Assembly: GCF_954871325.1 (NCBI RefSeq)
Contig: NC_088779.1
Location: forward strand, 25,530,869 to 25,594,868
Direction: 5' to 3'
Length of the DNA stretch: 64,000 nucleotides
DNA from: Gordionus sp. m RMFG-2023
Lineage: Eukaryota; Nematomorpha; Gordioida; Chordodea; Parachordodidae
Every line of letters begins with the position of its first letter. The first letter of the stretch is position 1. Positions 26,801 through 40,500 of the stretch are shown one piece after another. The notes beneath the pieces were generated by a model. It saw nothing but the letters and a program-made list of their open reading frames with translations, had not been told where the DNA came from and did not search any database. The translations under genes and the position numbers were made by a program.

Positions 26801-28438
26801 CAGGAGCTAGTTCCTCTTAAGAATACGTAGCCGACAATGTATTTTTTTTAAAATCCCAATTAGACAATAAATTTTCAATTATTAAATATTATATTTTTTC
26901 ATAAATTTTAATTTGATTTAAATGAATTCCATCTTTACTTAATGAATATATATATAATTTTTGAATAAAAAATTTAATCTAGAAATTGAAAATGGACCAA
27001 AACGGTAAAGTAGCTATGAAAGAATTTACGGGCATGTTAATAAGGGTAAAATATAATTGATAATATTAATTAGGATGACATCTCGTCTTAATTTATGTGA
27101 TTCAAGGGAAAAATCTAATCTAATATGTTAGGCGCATCTTTATTAGCGATGCATTTGTCAATCAAAATTCATAGTATTCGAGGTTAAATTTAGAACACTG
27201 TCATTCTATTTACTTTTCTGGGCGTGTTGTACAAATTATCAAATCAGTTTTTTAGGACGAAAGCAACATAATTTTTTTTCTTAATTTTTTATTTATAATT
27301 ACTTTTAAAAAAATTTTCCTTTTAAATTGATTAAACTCGATTATATAAATGTACCATTATTATCGCGCATATTGATAAAAACTTTATTTTGAGTAATAAA
27401 ACATTAAAACTTTGTGATCAATTTAAAAAAAAATTAGGGGAGACCAGGGAGAGTAGCCCGGGCAGCTAATTTTTTCTCAAATAATTTTAAAATTAATAAA
27501 CTTTTGATATGAAATTTAAACTATGAATGTTTAATAAGATGCTTCAATGATTCTTAAAAATGTTTTGCAGAAATATGCTAATGAAAAGTTTTAAATGGAA
27601 ATTTAACTTCAAAAAATAACTTTCTGATTTTTTATATTTTTTAATAATAAATTTTTTTATGAATGTTAATCAAACTAAATATCAATTCTTAAATGATAAA
27701 GTAATCTCTATTACGTATAAAAATATTGACAATATTTATGGTAATTTAATATCTTGAAATTAAATCTTAACTAAATTTGGGGAAGGTTTTGACGGGGTAC
27801 GTATTAGTCATTTTTAGGCAGGGATTTATATTTTAAAAAAATTTAACTATATCTGTAAGAACACTTGAAACCACAAGTTTAGGGCTACTAAAGATAATAT
27901 GAAGATGGTTGACTTATTTTTTTATAAATTATGTGACAGTTTTAAGTGACAATAAATCCTTTAGGGTGATATATGTAATATGGGTGGACTTGGTGCATTT
28001 AACATTTTTGACAATGCTTTTTCATTTATCTCAGGATTAACATTTTTTATATAAATTATTCGAAGGCTAATAGGTACCCCGAGTTTTTTCATTTTTTTTT
28101 AAATTATCGTTTTTTAGTTTAATATTAAAGAAAAATTTTAAAAAAAATTAATTTACCGTAAAGATATATGTAAAGAATAAAACTAAGTTTAAATATTTTG
28201 GAAAATTATCTTCATAACTTCAATATTTTGGACAAGATAACCCTGGTCTCCCCTAATCGTTTTTATAAAAAACACAACTCTATACCCTTCTGTTCAATTA
28301 TATAAATATTTACTTATTATTTACTTTTTTTCTTGAGAATTTCAAATTAATATATTTTTCGATTTTTTTTTAAAAAAATAGGAGGAATGTTTGGAGAAGT
28401 CCCATACTAATTTTCCGATAGTATCTGCTAATATTTAA
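23837..28438 (+). CDS. KCNIP: KChIP-type neuronal calcium sensor EF-hand protein; first coding exon not found
   Basis: This is an EF-hand protein of the recoverin/NCS group, closest by eye to Kv-channel-interacting proteins, which bind the N terminus of Kv4 channels. Exons: 23837-23906 (70 nt), 23973-24043 (71), 25057-25269 (213), 26983-27045 (63), 28382-28438, stop at 28436-28438. All joins are GT-AG and in phase. Exon 1 reads CPQGFLTLNIFKSIFEILFP, the cryptic first EF-hand. Exon 2 has YASYFYRCLDVNKDG. Exon 3 has NYGTFEERATIIFKIYDL and QQHSERFF, where vertebrate KChIPs have HVERFF. Exon 4 has KMDQNGKVAMKEF. Several calcium positions are non-canonical: loop 2 position 12 is Thr, loop 3 has Lys at 3 and Ser at 12, and loop 4 starts with Lys. 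The exon lengths match the 70/71/108/105/63 pattern I recall for vertebrate KCNIP genes, with 108 and 105 fused as 213. An upstream exon carrying the N terminus must exist. The terminal exon is less certain than the others. An AATAAA lies at 28486-28491. Confidence -1.
24659..24880. repeat. Degenerate GATAAAGTGTCG array in a KChIP intron
   Basis: Variants of TGATAAAGTGTCG repeat every 20-22 bp from about 24718 to 24872, and the left part (GTGACACTTTATCA, GCTTTATCACAACATCAC) is the inverted form. It resembles the foldback array at 33985-34742 in style but uses a different word. It lies between exons 24043 and 25057. Confidence -1.
27437..28253. mobile_element. 817 bp nonautonomous element with 13 bp inverted ends and TA flanks
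   Basis: Left end GGGGAGACCAGGG and right end CCCTGGTCTCCCC are exact inverted copies, and TA flanks both (27435-27436 and 28254-28255). That fits a Tc1/mariner-like nonautonomous element. It lies in the last KChIP intron. A right-end fragment of the same family is at about 40640-40742 (AGCCCCGGTCTCCCCTA). Confidence -1.
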
Positions 28439-28485
28439 AAATTAAATGATTTTAAAAGATGTATAGTATTTTATTATATTGTTAT

Positions 28486-28491
28486 AATAAA
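28486..28491 (+). promoter_or_regulatory. Likely polyadenylation signal of the KChIP gene
   Basis: AATAAA 48 bases after the stop codon. In such A+T-rich DNA this hexamer is common, so position rather than sequence is the argument. Cleavage about 20 bases on would keep the transcript short of the arylsulfatase coding end at 28567. Confidence -1.
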
Positions 28492-28566
28492 AAAATCATT
28501 TTCAAATTTTGCGGTTTTATAAAATTATTAACATTATAGGTATTTGGAATACATTTAATGAAAATT

Positions 28567-31500
28567 TTAATATGAATCACACCAACCATAATGGAAATAT
28601 CCATCATAGAAGTTAGGATTTCCTGCCAGATTTTCTCTTATACGTGTAGGACTTTTGTAAGATTCTCGATACATCACTAGTAAATCTAGCATTTTATAGA
28701 AGACTTTATCTTTTGTGTCTATATTATTTTTTTCGTAAGGATCCCCTAGATATAAAATATATTTAATTAAATTTATTTATTTATATTTTGACCTCATAAG
28801 CTAATTCAAACAGGGAATATTTCTCTGCAAGGTTGTCAATTATACTCATAATTTATTTAAATAAAAAATCTAAAACACTTAGAAAATTATATTTATATTA
28901 GCTTATATCCTTTAAGTGAATGATGATTTGATCTCACAAAATGCTTTTTGTCGGAGGAACAAACTCTGGGCTATTTGAAGTTAAAGTATTGCGGTATGAG
29001 ATAGAATCCTCGTTAAAGATTTTTAAAAAAGAGCACAGAAAGGCGTACACTGTAAAAAAAAGAAGCTTAAAAAATTTATAGTTCTGGCGTTAAGGGTTTA
29101 CTTACTTGCTTAAAACAATAGGAAAGGTGAGAATGAGTAAGGGTTAGATAGGAGAGAAAATATAACTATAATGTATTGTAACTGTTAAGTATGAAAAAAG
29201 TTATAAAAGTGAACTAAAGGAGAGTATATATCTTTTACGTGAAAGGAACAAGAGTGAATAACAATGGTGTAAAAATGGTTAAGGGACAATATTTTAAGGT
29301 GCTGAAAGGTAATGCTAGAAATTTTATTAAATAAGATGGAATAGGATAAGTAAGTTTTTATTTGCCAAAATTTTTACGAAAACAAATGGAGATAACACGC
29401 TTTAATCCCCCCCCCCCAACACACAAAAATATATTTTTATTACTTCTTAAAAATAGAAGAAAAAAAATGGAAATCCGAATAAAAACTATTCTGAGCCACT
29501 ACTTCCTTATCTAACTCTAATTTTATTTAAATGACACGGTGTTATCTTAAGCAACCACTTACCCCCTATAATTTTAATATAGATGCGTTATACCTCCTAT
29601 TCGATAAAACAGTCCCTAATCCCTACATACCCTGTAATTATTTTCAATGTGCCCTGTTTTCTTTTATTTAAAAATTTCAAATATTTTAAAAATAATTTAA
29701 ATTAAATAATAGAGAAGTCCGAGAAGTCAGCTAGCCTAAGTAGAGTTATTCACAAACGCTTTTCATTAAAATAAAAGATTTTATGAGGATTTTTTCAAAA
29801 TTTTGTATGTGCTTAGGTCTCTCTTACTGATATGAGTAGAAATAGATTTGAAATATACATTCAAAACGAAAGGCAAATAAACTTTAGATGAAGAAATATA
29901 TTAAGCTGGAGGTTAGAGGAATGAAACCACGAAAGGTCCAAAAGCCTTAATTTAAGATTTTTCTCAAGATAATTTAAGTTGGAGGAATCGGATATGGAGA
30001 CACACTGCCTTAGCCAGATGATTCTAAACAAATGCCATAAGAATTGGTTTTTGCTGCTGTATCTAGAAGGGAGAGCTCGAAATTAATACAAAAGTTATTT
30101 ATTTGGGCATTCTTATTTTAAAATGAGATGTCTTATTCATCCAATTATTTTAATTCTTAGTTTTTAAAATTTTCGATTTAGCTTAAAAAAATCTAAAATT
30201 ATAAGAAAACGGACATTTCAATAAACCATCAGATCATACATAACATTTAATATTATATTATTGGTCAGGTTTTAAAAATATTACTCATGATGTTGAAATA
30301 CCAAATATCATTTCTATCTATTTTCAATTTTTCAATATAATTTTCGAATTTTGGGTCCAGAATCTCATTTATACCCGAATTATTTAAAGTTTGTCCGGAA
30401 CCTAGAAAATATGATATGATATTAAAAAAATATTATACCTCCTGAATACATTCCATCATTTATATTAACCTTCTTATTATCAGGTTTATACCAATCATCC
30501 ATTTCTCCAGCCATACCCAAGAGTAGTTTAAAATTTCCGAATCTTTCAAATATACAATATATCAAAATATTTAATATTATGTAAACCTGATCCCGGCGAA
30601 AATTTTTTTTTTTATTATCATATTGATCAAAAAATTATTTCTAGGTGATGGAGCACTTGCATTGATTATACCCTTCCATTGACTAATGCCATCTATATTT
30701 AAGGATGTATTTATTTTGGGGTTAGATTTGGATTGAGATAAGCCACCTCCAGCTAATTCTATAAACGTAGGGTACCAATCAACCGCATGAAACAATCTAT
30801 TGTATGTTTATATAAAAATATGGCTGATAACAAAATGGCCATTTTAAAATACTTTATTAAAAATTGTAAAAATGTTTCACTAAACTAACCTAAAAAAATA
30901 GGTTTTAGAACAATAAAATCTTCGAGGTTTAAAAATTATTTTGAATTGAATAATCAACAAAAATTGAATTTAAATTTTATTTCAACAAAAAAAAATGAAT
31001 TTCTTACAATTTATATTGCGTTCCTCATGAAATTTACAAACCTCATACTTACATATCCCCTTCGCAAGTTTAAGAATTTGGCATGAATAAAACCAGGAGC
31101 TCGTATCCCACCTTCCCATATTGTACCTTTGTTACCTCTTAGAGGATAATTGTTACCACCGTGTAAAACCTGACCACCATTCTTAATGCGTGAAAAAAAA
31201 TATTTAAATTAATTTTATAAACACGAAAACATTTAATTTCTTTAACTATATTTTGAAAATTTAACAACATGCATGATATTTGTGTATTGTATATATGATT
31301 TCAAGATGGGCATCAATTTCAACATCAGGGTTTGTTTCTACTCCCTCTTAAATCAAAGTAGTGCTTTTAAAGAGCTTGATTAAAGCTGATTTTTAAAAAC
31401 GGCTAACTCAATATTTTGGCAAGAAAAATTATCGCCTAGGCATCGAGATTACGAGATTTGTTAATAAATGTTCAAATTATTTGTATGGCGATGACATGGT

Positions 31501-34500
31501 TGTAAAACATCGACTCTAAGATACAAATTTATTGTTAAGTAACTTTTTTGCAGCGTAAACAGCCCACCAAATTAGCCTTCTTAAAAAGCCGATCAAAAAC
31601 TATCTGTAGATCTAGGAAAGCTTTATAAAGTTTCTTGAGTTGGTCCCCAATTGTTTAATCCGTTGATGGGATCAATCTTCGATCTTCCAGATATGATGAA
31701 ACTTATTTTCTGCAATTTCGACACTATTTCTTAACTTTCCTATAGTTTTTTTTACACAATCTTAATGTGTCATTAGTTTTATACATATAAAATTTGATGG
31801 AATACATGTGTATACCACCTTTACTGTTAAATATAGGAATCAGATATCTCTACCTCCATTATTGAGAAATTTCCTTCCTGTTTAGCATTTTATTGTAGAG
31901 GTGATAAATCTTATTCATTTTCTTGATTTTTAATCTATATATTTACTTATCTAATATCATTAAACTCTATAAAAGTATAAATTGCCTATTTATAAATTCC
32001 GACGATGTGCAATTTTGTTCTATTAGGTATTTTGTCATAATTTAAAACTTTTTAAATTTTAGGTCTAGAAGGAAAGCCATTACCTAGATAACATTTGAAA
32101 TAAAAAATAAATTTAGTAAATTAAAATACTAATTTTTCGCAGATCGCAAACAGGAATTTGTAAGGCAAAATTATTTAGCATATTTTTATTAAATGAAGTT
32201 ATAATTAATATTACTATTAAATGTGTTTCTATTTTACTTCCAAAAAATAATGCCAAATTCAATATAGGCCCGTTTAAAGATAGAAATTCAACTGTTTCTC
32301 TAAATTTCGAAAGAAAAATTGTAATTCCTCTACGAGTTCTAATTCCTTTGAGATAATACTTTTCAAATTTATTCCAAAATATTATCAATTAGATTTTTAT
32401 TAGCTCCAGATATGGTTCCCGAGCATAATTAGTATATTGTGTCATCTTGTGGTTAACATTTATTTTGATGTTCTCATTTGAGTGACATTATGCTAGAATA
32501 AATTGGAAATGAAATGACTGATTTATGTAATATATTGTTCATTTTTTAATATACAATTAACCCTTTTAGCTGCCTAGAGCTAACTTTAAAATAAAATTCG
32601 GAAATTTTAATGGAAAGTCAACTCCAAACCTCCAAATCTCCCTCTTCTCATTACAGCAACCCTTTAACTATATTGAGGTGAGGTGATATATTTTACGAAG
32701 TGAAATATAATAACAAAATTATTACATCAGATGTGAAAATGAGGTGAGGTGATATATTTTACGAAGTTAAATATAATAAAAAAATTGTTACATCAGATGT
32801 GAAAACTATCAAAGTATCATTATAAAGCCCTCTTCTTTTTAAGGCCAACACGATTTTGCCAACAGCCAAATCAATTTGTTCTACCATACCTATAAGTTTT
32901 AAAAAAAAAATTTTTGTAAGTTCTACTTTTACAAATAAAAATTTAGTTACTTTTTTGTTATGATAAATGATGTTGAGTAATAAAATAATTAAGAAAAAAT
33001 AGTCCATTTCAGCCTGACCATTAATCTTATTATAAATTTTTTAAAAATAGTTTATAGAGTTGAATCCAGTAAGTCGACCCGAAGCCCTAGATATTTTTTT
33101 AAAAATTGGGCAGGGTGTAGCCACAAGCGTAAAAACTGATTTCTTTATTAAAATAAAGTCTAATTAGATTTTCCCCGGGATTAGAAAAAAGTCATTATAT
33201 TTATTTTGATTTTATTTAACTTTATTTTTAAAAAAATGCTCATTTTTTAATGACCAGATCTGGCTCTTACTAATTTTATATAGAGCGGAACGGACCAGTA
33301 AAGCGCGGGCATAAACTCAGGCGGGGTTCTATTATAAAATTAAACCTTACTCTTCTCTTGATTTGTTATGATGTGGAGCAAACATTTAACTAAGATTCCT
33401 AACCTTCCATAATCTTTAGATCACAGAGAAGTAATCTAGAATATAATTTTAAAAACTATAAAATTAATAATGACCAAGTCATTAAAACCTCAGATATTAA
33501 TTTAATAAGAAATTCAAACACATATTATTTATCAAATTACCACAAAATAGTCTCCGATTTTTATTAGTAATATTTTGACATCCAGATACAGGACTCCCTT
33601 TTGGTACCTGTTTACATAAATAAATATGTATTAGCAAATTATGATACAACCAAAAGAGGTTTATTTTGAAAAAGTATTTAGCCAAGGTTATTAAAATAAA
33701 ATTAGACGACATTTTATATGACTACACCAGCTATTCGTGTTGGTTATAGTAAACTTAGTCGTTTCTTCATTACCTATTATCTTAAAAGACCCTTTAAAGT
33801 TATGGCAAATGGCTCTTGCATATCACCTGTTCATGTAGACAATCCAACTCAATTTAGAATTCACATTATTTTTAAAGTATCATATAAGCGGACGGAATAG
33901 GAACACTATCAAAAAATTGATTGTGGAACATTCAGATGGTTTGAAAAATAATTGATATAGATAAATTTTTAAAAACAAGTGTATCAGATTATTTCAGCAA
34001 ATTTTATCGTCTTACAAAACTTTTATCGCGAATGTCGTTTGTCGTTAATAAATTTTATAGCGAGGGTAATAACCAATTCCGCGAATATTTTTCTGCAAAA
34101 CATTTATAGCAAAGACAATATCATTATCGCGAATTTATTTCTGCAAACCCTTAATAGTGAATACTTTAGAGCGAATATATTTTAACAAAACTTATCGCGA
34201 ACCCTTTATAGCGATCTACCGCGAATGTATTTGCGCCAAGTCATTATCGTGAGCACATTACATCAAAAACAAGACTTGATTCTTTAAAAAACAGTACACA
34301 CGTACAGATTATTTTCTGATAAAGAGAAGAAAGAATATTTTACTTATAATATATTATATTTTGCATAATTCTATTTATATTTTATATTTAGGGGAAAAAT
34401 TATAATTTGAAAGAAAGAACTTAACGAGTATTTTGAACCTCTCTATAATATTTTCGCGAAATAGTTTTCGCTATGATTGTCTTCGCTATAAGGACTTCGC

Positions 34501-37500
34501 TATAAAACTTTCTTGATTATTGATTCGAGATAGAAGTTTCATTATAATGTATTAACTTTAAAGGTTTCGCGATAAGGATTTCGCTATAAAAAAATGGCCA
34601 TATTTGTTTCGTGGTATTGCTTTCGTGGAATAGTATTCGTTAATGTGGTTCGCTATGTTTCGCTATAAAATCCATTCGTGATAAACGAAATTCGCAATAA
34701 AAGTTTTACTAAAATTTGTTTAGCGATAATTTCGCTGAATTGACATGGTAGTTTATAGTTAAAAAAAAATGCTTTAAAAATATCTAAATTTTATATTATA
34801 AAACATAATTTTGTTATTAATTATAACATAAAATAATAAATAATAATCTGTTTTCTTTATTCTTATATTGTTTGATAATTTTTTGCTAATGTACAAATAT
34901 TTTAATTATTATGCATAAAGTGTGAAGGAATTAGTACAGAATTAGGAATATCAGAAGTATCTTTATTAAATCAAACAATGGTAAAATTCCAATAACACAA
35001 TTTTGATGTTAAATAATATCATTTATATATAGTATGTTTAATTATTTAACAAGACAAAAATTAATGTCAATTTACAAGATCAACAAGAAAATAAATAAAC
35101 TTTTACATTTATTTATAATTTAAATATTTGATTTACTGATCTGCCGCAATATACAAACATATATTAAAGATAACATAATTTTATAAAAAAAGGTAATAAT
35201 ATATAGCGTGGGTCATCATGGTAATTTGCTAAAGGAACCATTATATTTAACTGTTCAAAAACCCTGCCTTCAGGCAATGATTTTAGAAATATCTGCATTG
35301 TTTAGCACAAATTATTGCTAATAAATAATTAAAACACATTTGCCAAGGGGCAAAATTAGGGAGTATTTAGGAGTAAAGGAGGAGTTCCTTACTGATGAGA
35401 CCCAGAATATTTGTGACCGCTCTATAGTTTATGGAATGATATCAATCATCTATAATTTACTTTATTAATAAAAAAGGAAGAGTTTTTATAAATCTAATCT
35501 AATTTTAGGTGTGTCTAATTAAAATTCTAAGTCATTACAATAATAATATTTTAATCATTCAAAGGTAGTCTTCAATTCCCATTTCATTTGTGTACATTAA
35601 ATCCATTTTTATTATCATAAATATTAAATATATTTCGTTTGAATCGTAATTAATAGTAATTAACATAATAGGTATAATATTTATTTTTTTTAAAGGATAT
35701 TTTTTAAAATTATTTATAAGGGACATAAACACATTCCAATCTAATATAATATTATATAAACACCTTCTATTAAAGGGGAGGTGGGACTTCAAGTTCCCAA
35801 AAAGTATGTTAATTTCTAAAAAAAGTCAAATTTTTTTTATAATATCTATTAGTATTTATTTATATCTTAACATAAATACAATATAATATTTTAATCTCTG
35901 AAGATACTTTCCAAATATTAAGCATATAATCTATAAATTATTAATATTTATTTTGCTTTAGATTCTAAACAATTACCCCTTATAAGTTGAAATAAAGATG
36001 TCAGGACAAAGATTTACTTACATTTTTAAATATCGCCTGTCAAGATCATTTAATTATATGCATGATGATTTAAAATAAATGAACAATGGTTGAAAAAAAA
36101 AATGATCACATAATCCATATCGTTTAGAGAATATTTTTTTGATTGCTAATGAAGAATTCATCAAAAAAAGTTATATTTAAATTAAGAATTCCTCAGTTCA
36201 AAACTTTTGTGAGATATGAATTTATGTTAAATCAAATTCCTACCATTAAATAGGTTCCGCTTTGAAACTATTGCGGAAAATTCCGAAAAACTATGACCAT
36301 AAGAGCGGAGTTTCTTTAAATTTTAAATAAACCTGTAGGGAACAGTAAATATAAAATAACCGATGCTTTTCGGGTCCTTGGTTTTAAGCCTACTTTAAAT
36401 TTTTATATTTAATATGATCTTAGATTCCTAATTTATTTTAAAAAGATAATTTCTTAAATAATTTTTCTAAATGGTCATTAATAAATTTCCCAATTAGATA
36501 TTATTTTTGAACTGATATTGTTTGTTATATTTGGTCCTTTTTTTAAAATAATATAATATTATAATATCGCAGAACAAAATCAAATAACTAAATTATCGAT
36601 AATTGTAAAGGTTAATAAATTTTCTTGTTGATATGGTAAATTGACATTTTATTACTGTATAAATGTGATATTATTTTAATCAAGGATTATTACTTTCAAT
36701 TTATATTATTGGAATTTTACGATTGTTTGATTTAATAAAGTTAACTTCAAATATTCTAAATTCTTAGCTAATTCCTACAATTTTTAGTCAACATTGTAAC
36801 CTGTGGGGGACTATGGGGGTTTTGGAAAGCCAGATATATGAAAAAGGGTTTGTCCTCATCAGTATTGTTTATTATTTCTATAGTTCTTTCGGCATAAAGA
36901 TCCTTTAATATTTTATTTAAAAATACATAATAATATTTATAAAAAAAATATTTTGAAGTCAATAAATTATTCATATAAAAATTAATTATTTAACTAACTG
37001 TCGAATAAACTCCGATGGCCTGCGGATAGGGGTTATAATTGTAATGAAAATCGTATCCTCTAAATTTAGTACCATTCTTCGATACACCAGCTATTAAATT
37101 ATAAATTCATCATGTTATTCAAACAAAAGAAGTAGAAGAGGATAAAAACATAAATTAAATATACCAAAAGTTAACATTTATATAATTTATTTCTCTGTTT
37201 GAACTAATGTATAACTAATATTAATTTTAAAATTACCCATTAATCTTTACAAATATCGGTATTATGTTAAATATTTTATAAAATTTATTTTAAGGTTTAT
37301 TCTGCAGTATTTTTATACGTAATAATCAGCATTTTTTAGAAAGATATTTTCAAAAATTATAATGAAATTAGAAGTATTTTGTTAATAAAACCAGTATAAA
37401 AAAATGGGTAGTATCTTGTTCAATATAAATTTTTCTGTAAATATATCCGTTTTTTCCAGTATTTTAATTGATTTACCATTAAATATTTTTTTTTTCACCA

Positions 37501-40500
37501 AGATTTTAATAAATTTATCAGTAAATATATATAATTTTTCTCTATTATTTCAAATATATCAGCAATAAGTATGCATTATTAAAATTAATTTACCGATAAA
37601 ATAAATTGATTATTCTAATAATTAATTATATCAATTATGAGATTTTTATTTTTAATAAATCTTAATCACTATAAAATGTTTAATATTTCAAAATTGATAC
37701 AAATTTTATTAGCTCTTGATAATATTTTATTGAAGTCAAATTACAATAAGCTTCACTTAATATAAATATCTTAGAAATTAAGCCCTTTATAAATAGATTA
37801 AATGAAACATAATTATTAATCTATTATTACTATAAATATATCCGGTAATTGAATTTTAATAATTTGTTTAAAAGTGGGAGGATAATTTAATATATAAATA
37901 AATTATCCTAAAAAAAATTACAGTTTATCTAGAAAATAAATTTCTCTAACCTTCTAATCTTTAATCTGGTTAAGGGGTTGACTTTAGAATTTTTTTTACT
38001 GTGCCTTGACAGAAACAAATTTCAAATTCTCTGAACATCAACTTAGGATACTCAAACTCAAGGACTAATCTTAATTTAATAATCTTTACTAAATTACTCT
38101 GCTCTCGTTTAATTTTTCTATTTTATAAGTTTCAACTTAAGATTCGCTTCTTCTAAAATAAATGATTGATTTACACGTGTTGTGGTAAAAATGATCTTGG
38201 CTTCCTAAATAAAATCCGAAAAACGAATCGAACCCTCTTGAAGTTGGAGTAAAATTTTTATTGCAATATCCCAAATGCCATCTACATGTTCATGCGCGTT
38301 ATGTAAGTTTATATATTTATTAAAACTGATTGGCTATCGAAATATTTCAAATAATAATAAACATTATCATTAATAAAAAAAAATACATTGTAAGAAAAAA
38401 GAATATACGTTTAAATAAATTTTATAAACTTTGGATTTTATGAGAATATTTCTTATCTGAAGGCTTACCCTGAATTCACAGTTAGTGCGAATTCGCGACG
38501 GAGTATTATAAAAATACAACACAAAAGATATTTTGTAAACTTTGCTGCGAATACCTGTAAATGCTGGGTAACCTCTCATTCACAGTTGGCATGAATTCTC
38601 GGCGGAGAATGCAAAAATACAATAAATTTTAAGTAATTCACGCTAATTATGAGTGAGGTTTATAGAATATTTTTAAATTTGATACAAATTATAATTATTG
38701 TTTCTGCAAATATTTTTTCTAAATTTTCCTATGTAAAAATAATTGGAAGTTAATTATTTTAAAATATTTTGTGTATAAGATTCTTCACACTATGGAAACT
38801 ACCCCATCTCATTAATGTTCAACCATTGATTATTTTTTTGCCTTATTTAAAATTTGAATTTAAATATAAGTAAAATAGAAGTAAATATTGAACAACAAAA
38901 TTGAATATAAATTGTCGTATTTAACCCTAAGTTTGCCAGATATTTTTTATCAACAGGGCCCTAGAATTAAATTGAACTGAAATAAAAAAAAAAATTTTAT
39001 ATTAATTTGTTATTTTTCATTATAACATTGCAATCATAGTTAGCACGAATTCGCGCTGAATTATAGAAAATATGCTATGTTTTTTGTATTCTGGGTCGCG
39101 AATTCATGCTAACCGTGATAGAGAGGTTTTCCTGCATTCATAGCACGAATTCGAGGCGAAGTATAGAAAATATGCTGTATTTTTGTATATTTATGTATTT
39201 CGCCATAAATTTGCGCTAACTATGAATGCAGGGCAACACAAACACATCATATCGCATATTTATAATATGGTGGGACAATAAAAATACTTTAAATGTGACA
39301 TAATATGAATATTCATCATATATATTACAATTTTTATTTAGTATTTCTTTAAAATATTTTTATGCCTTTAATATTGTAATATAGCACTTCGAGCTTTTGT
39401 TTTTTATGATCGTAAATATCTTTTGAATACAATCTGGTTAATTTGTCTCATAATTCCATATCCAAATCTTTTAAAAATTGAAAATTTTTTAAACTAACAC
39501 CATATAACTTTATAGCTAACTGCTATTTTTTGTGGCACTGGACTCAAGATTTTGGCACGCTTTGTGACTGATTAATTTTTTAATATAGTTTCCAATTTAT
39601 TCTTCGTTGCTGATTTCTAAGCTATCGTTCGAGTATATTCAAATGTCTTCGATAGGATCCCAACATTAATATTATTATCTATCCAGGTGTTTGTAGATTT
39701 AGCGGTAAAATTCAATAACAGAAGTCTAGTTAGATAATATTAAGAACCATTTTTTGTAGACTATCCTTGTTTGGGAGTTTTCTTTAAGTGTCTTCCGTTT
39801 TGAGTAAGCTCAAAAAATATATTTACTTAAAATAAAATCTCTAGTTTATATGTGAAATTCAATATTAAATTAAATCATATATATGATAGCTTATTTTTCA
39901 TCATTTATAAAATATCTGTTATTTTCATGCTAAATCTTGAAATGATATTTTAAAATTGTTAAGATTATATTGTCAAGTTCATGTAGCGAAGAAAACAATA
40001 AGAATAAGTAAATATGCCAAATTTAATATAACTACTGAATTGATGGTAAGGCAGAATTTAGACATGAATTGAGAAGAGTTCCCAAAATCTATTTCCAAGA
40101 TGAGAAACTGTTAAATAGATTCTTTAAATATGTTGAGATTTATATTTCGACTGTAAATATGCATAATATTTAAATAAGGATTGATATATTCGTAATTTTA
40201 CAAAATAAAATTCGCCATTACTTATATAAAATGTGATTGTGTGCTCCACTTAATTTCTCTTTTCAAAATAATTTTAATCATTGAAAATTTGGCAAACTCA
40301 TTTTTAGAATAAAGTATGTCAACACCCATTTGAATAAAACTTAAAAGAGCTATAAATTATTTAAATTACAATATAATTTTAAAATAATAAACAGACAATA
40401 GGTAATTTTTTGAAAGTATTATAAATAAATTAACATGAGCGAACAATTTAGTGATCTTATAATGGGTGATATCTATGCATAAGGTAAAAATTATTAAAAC

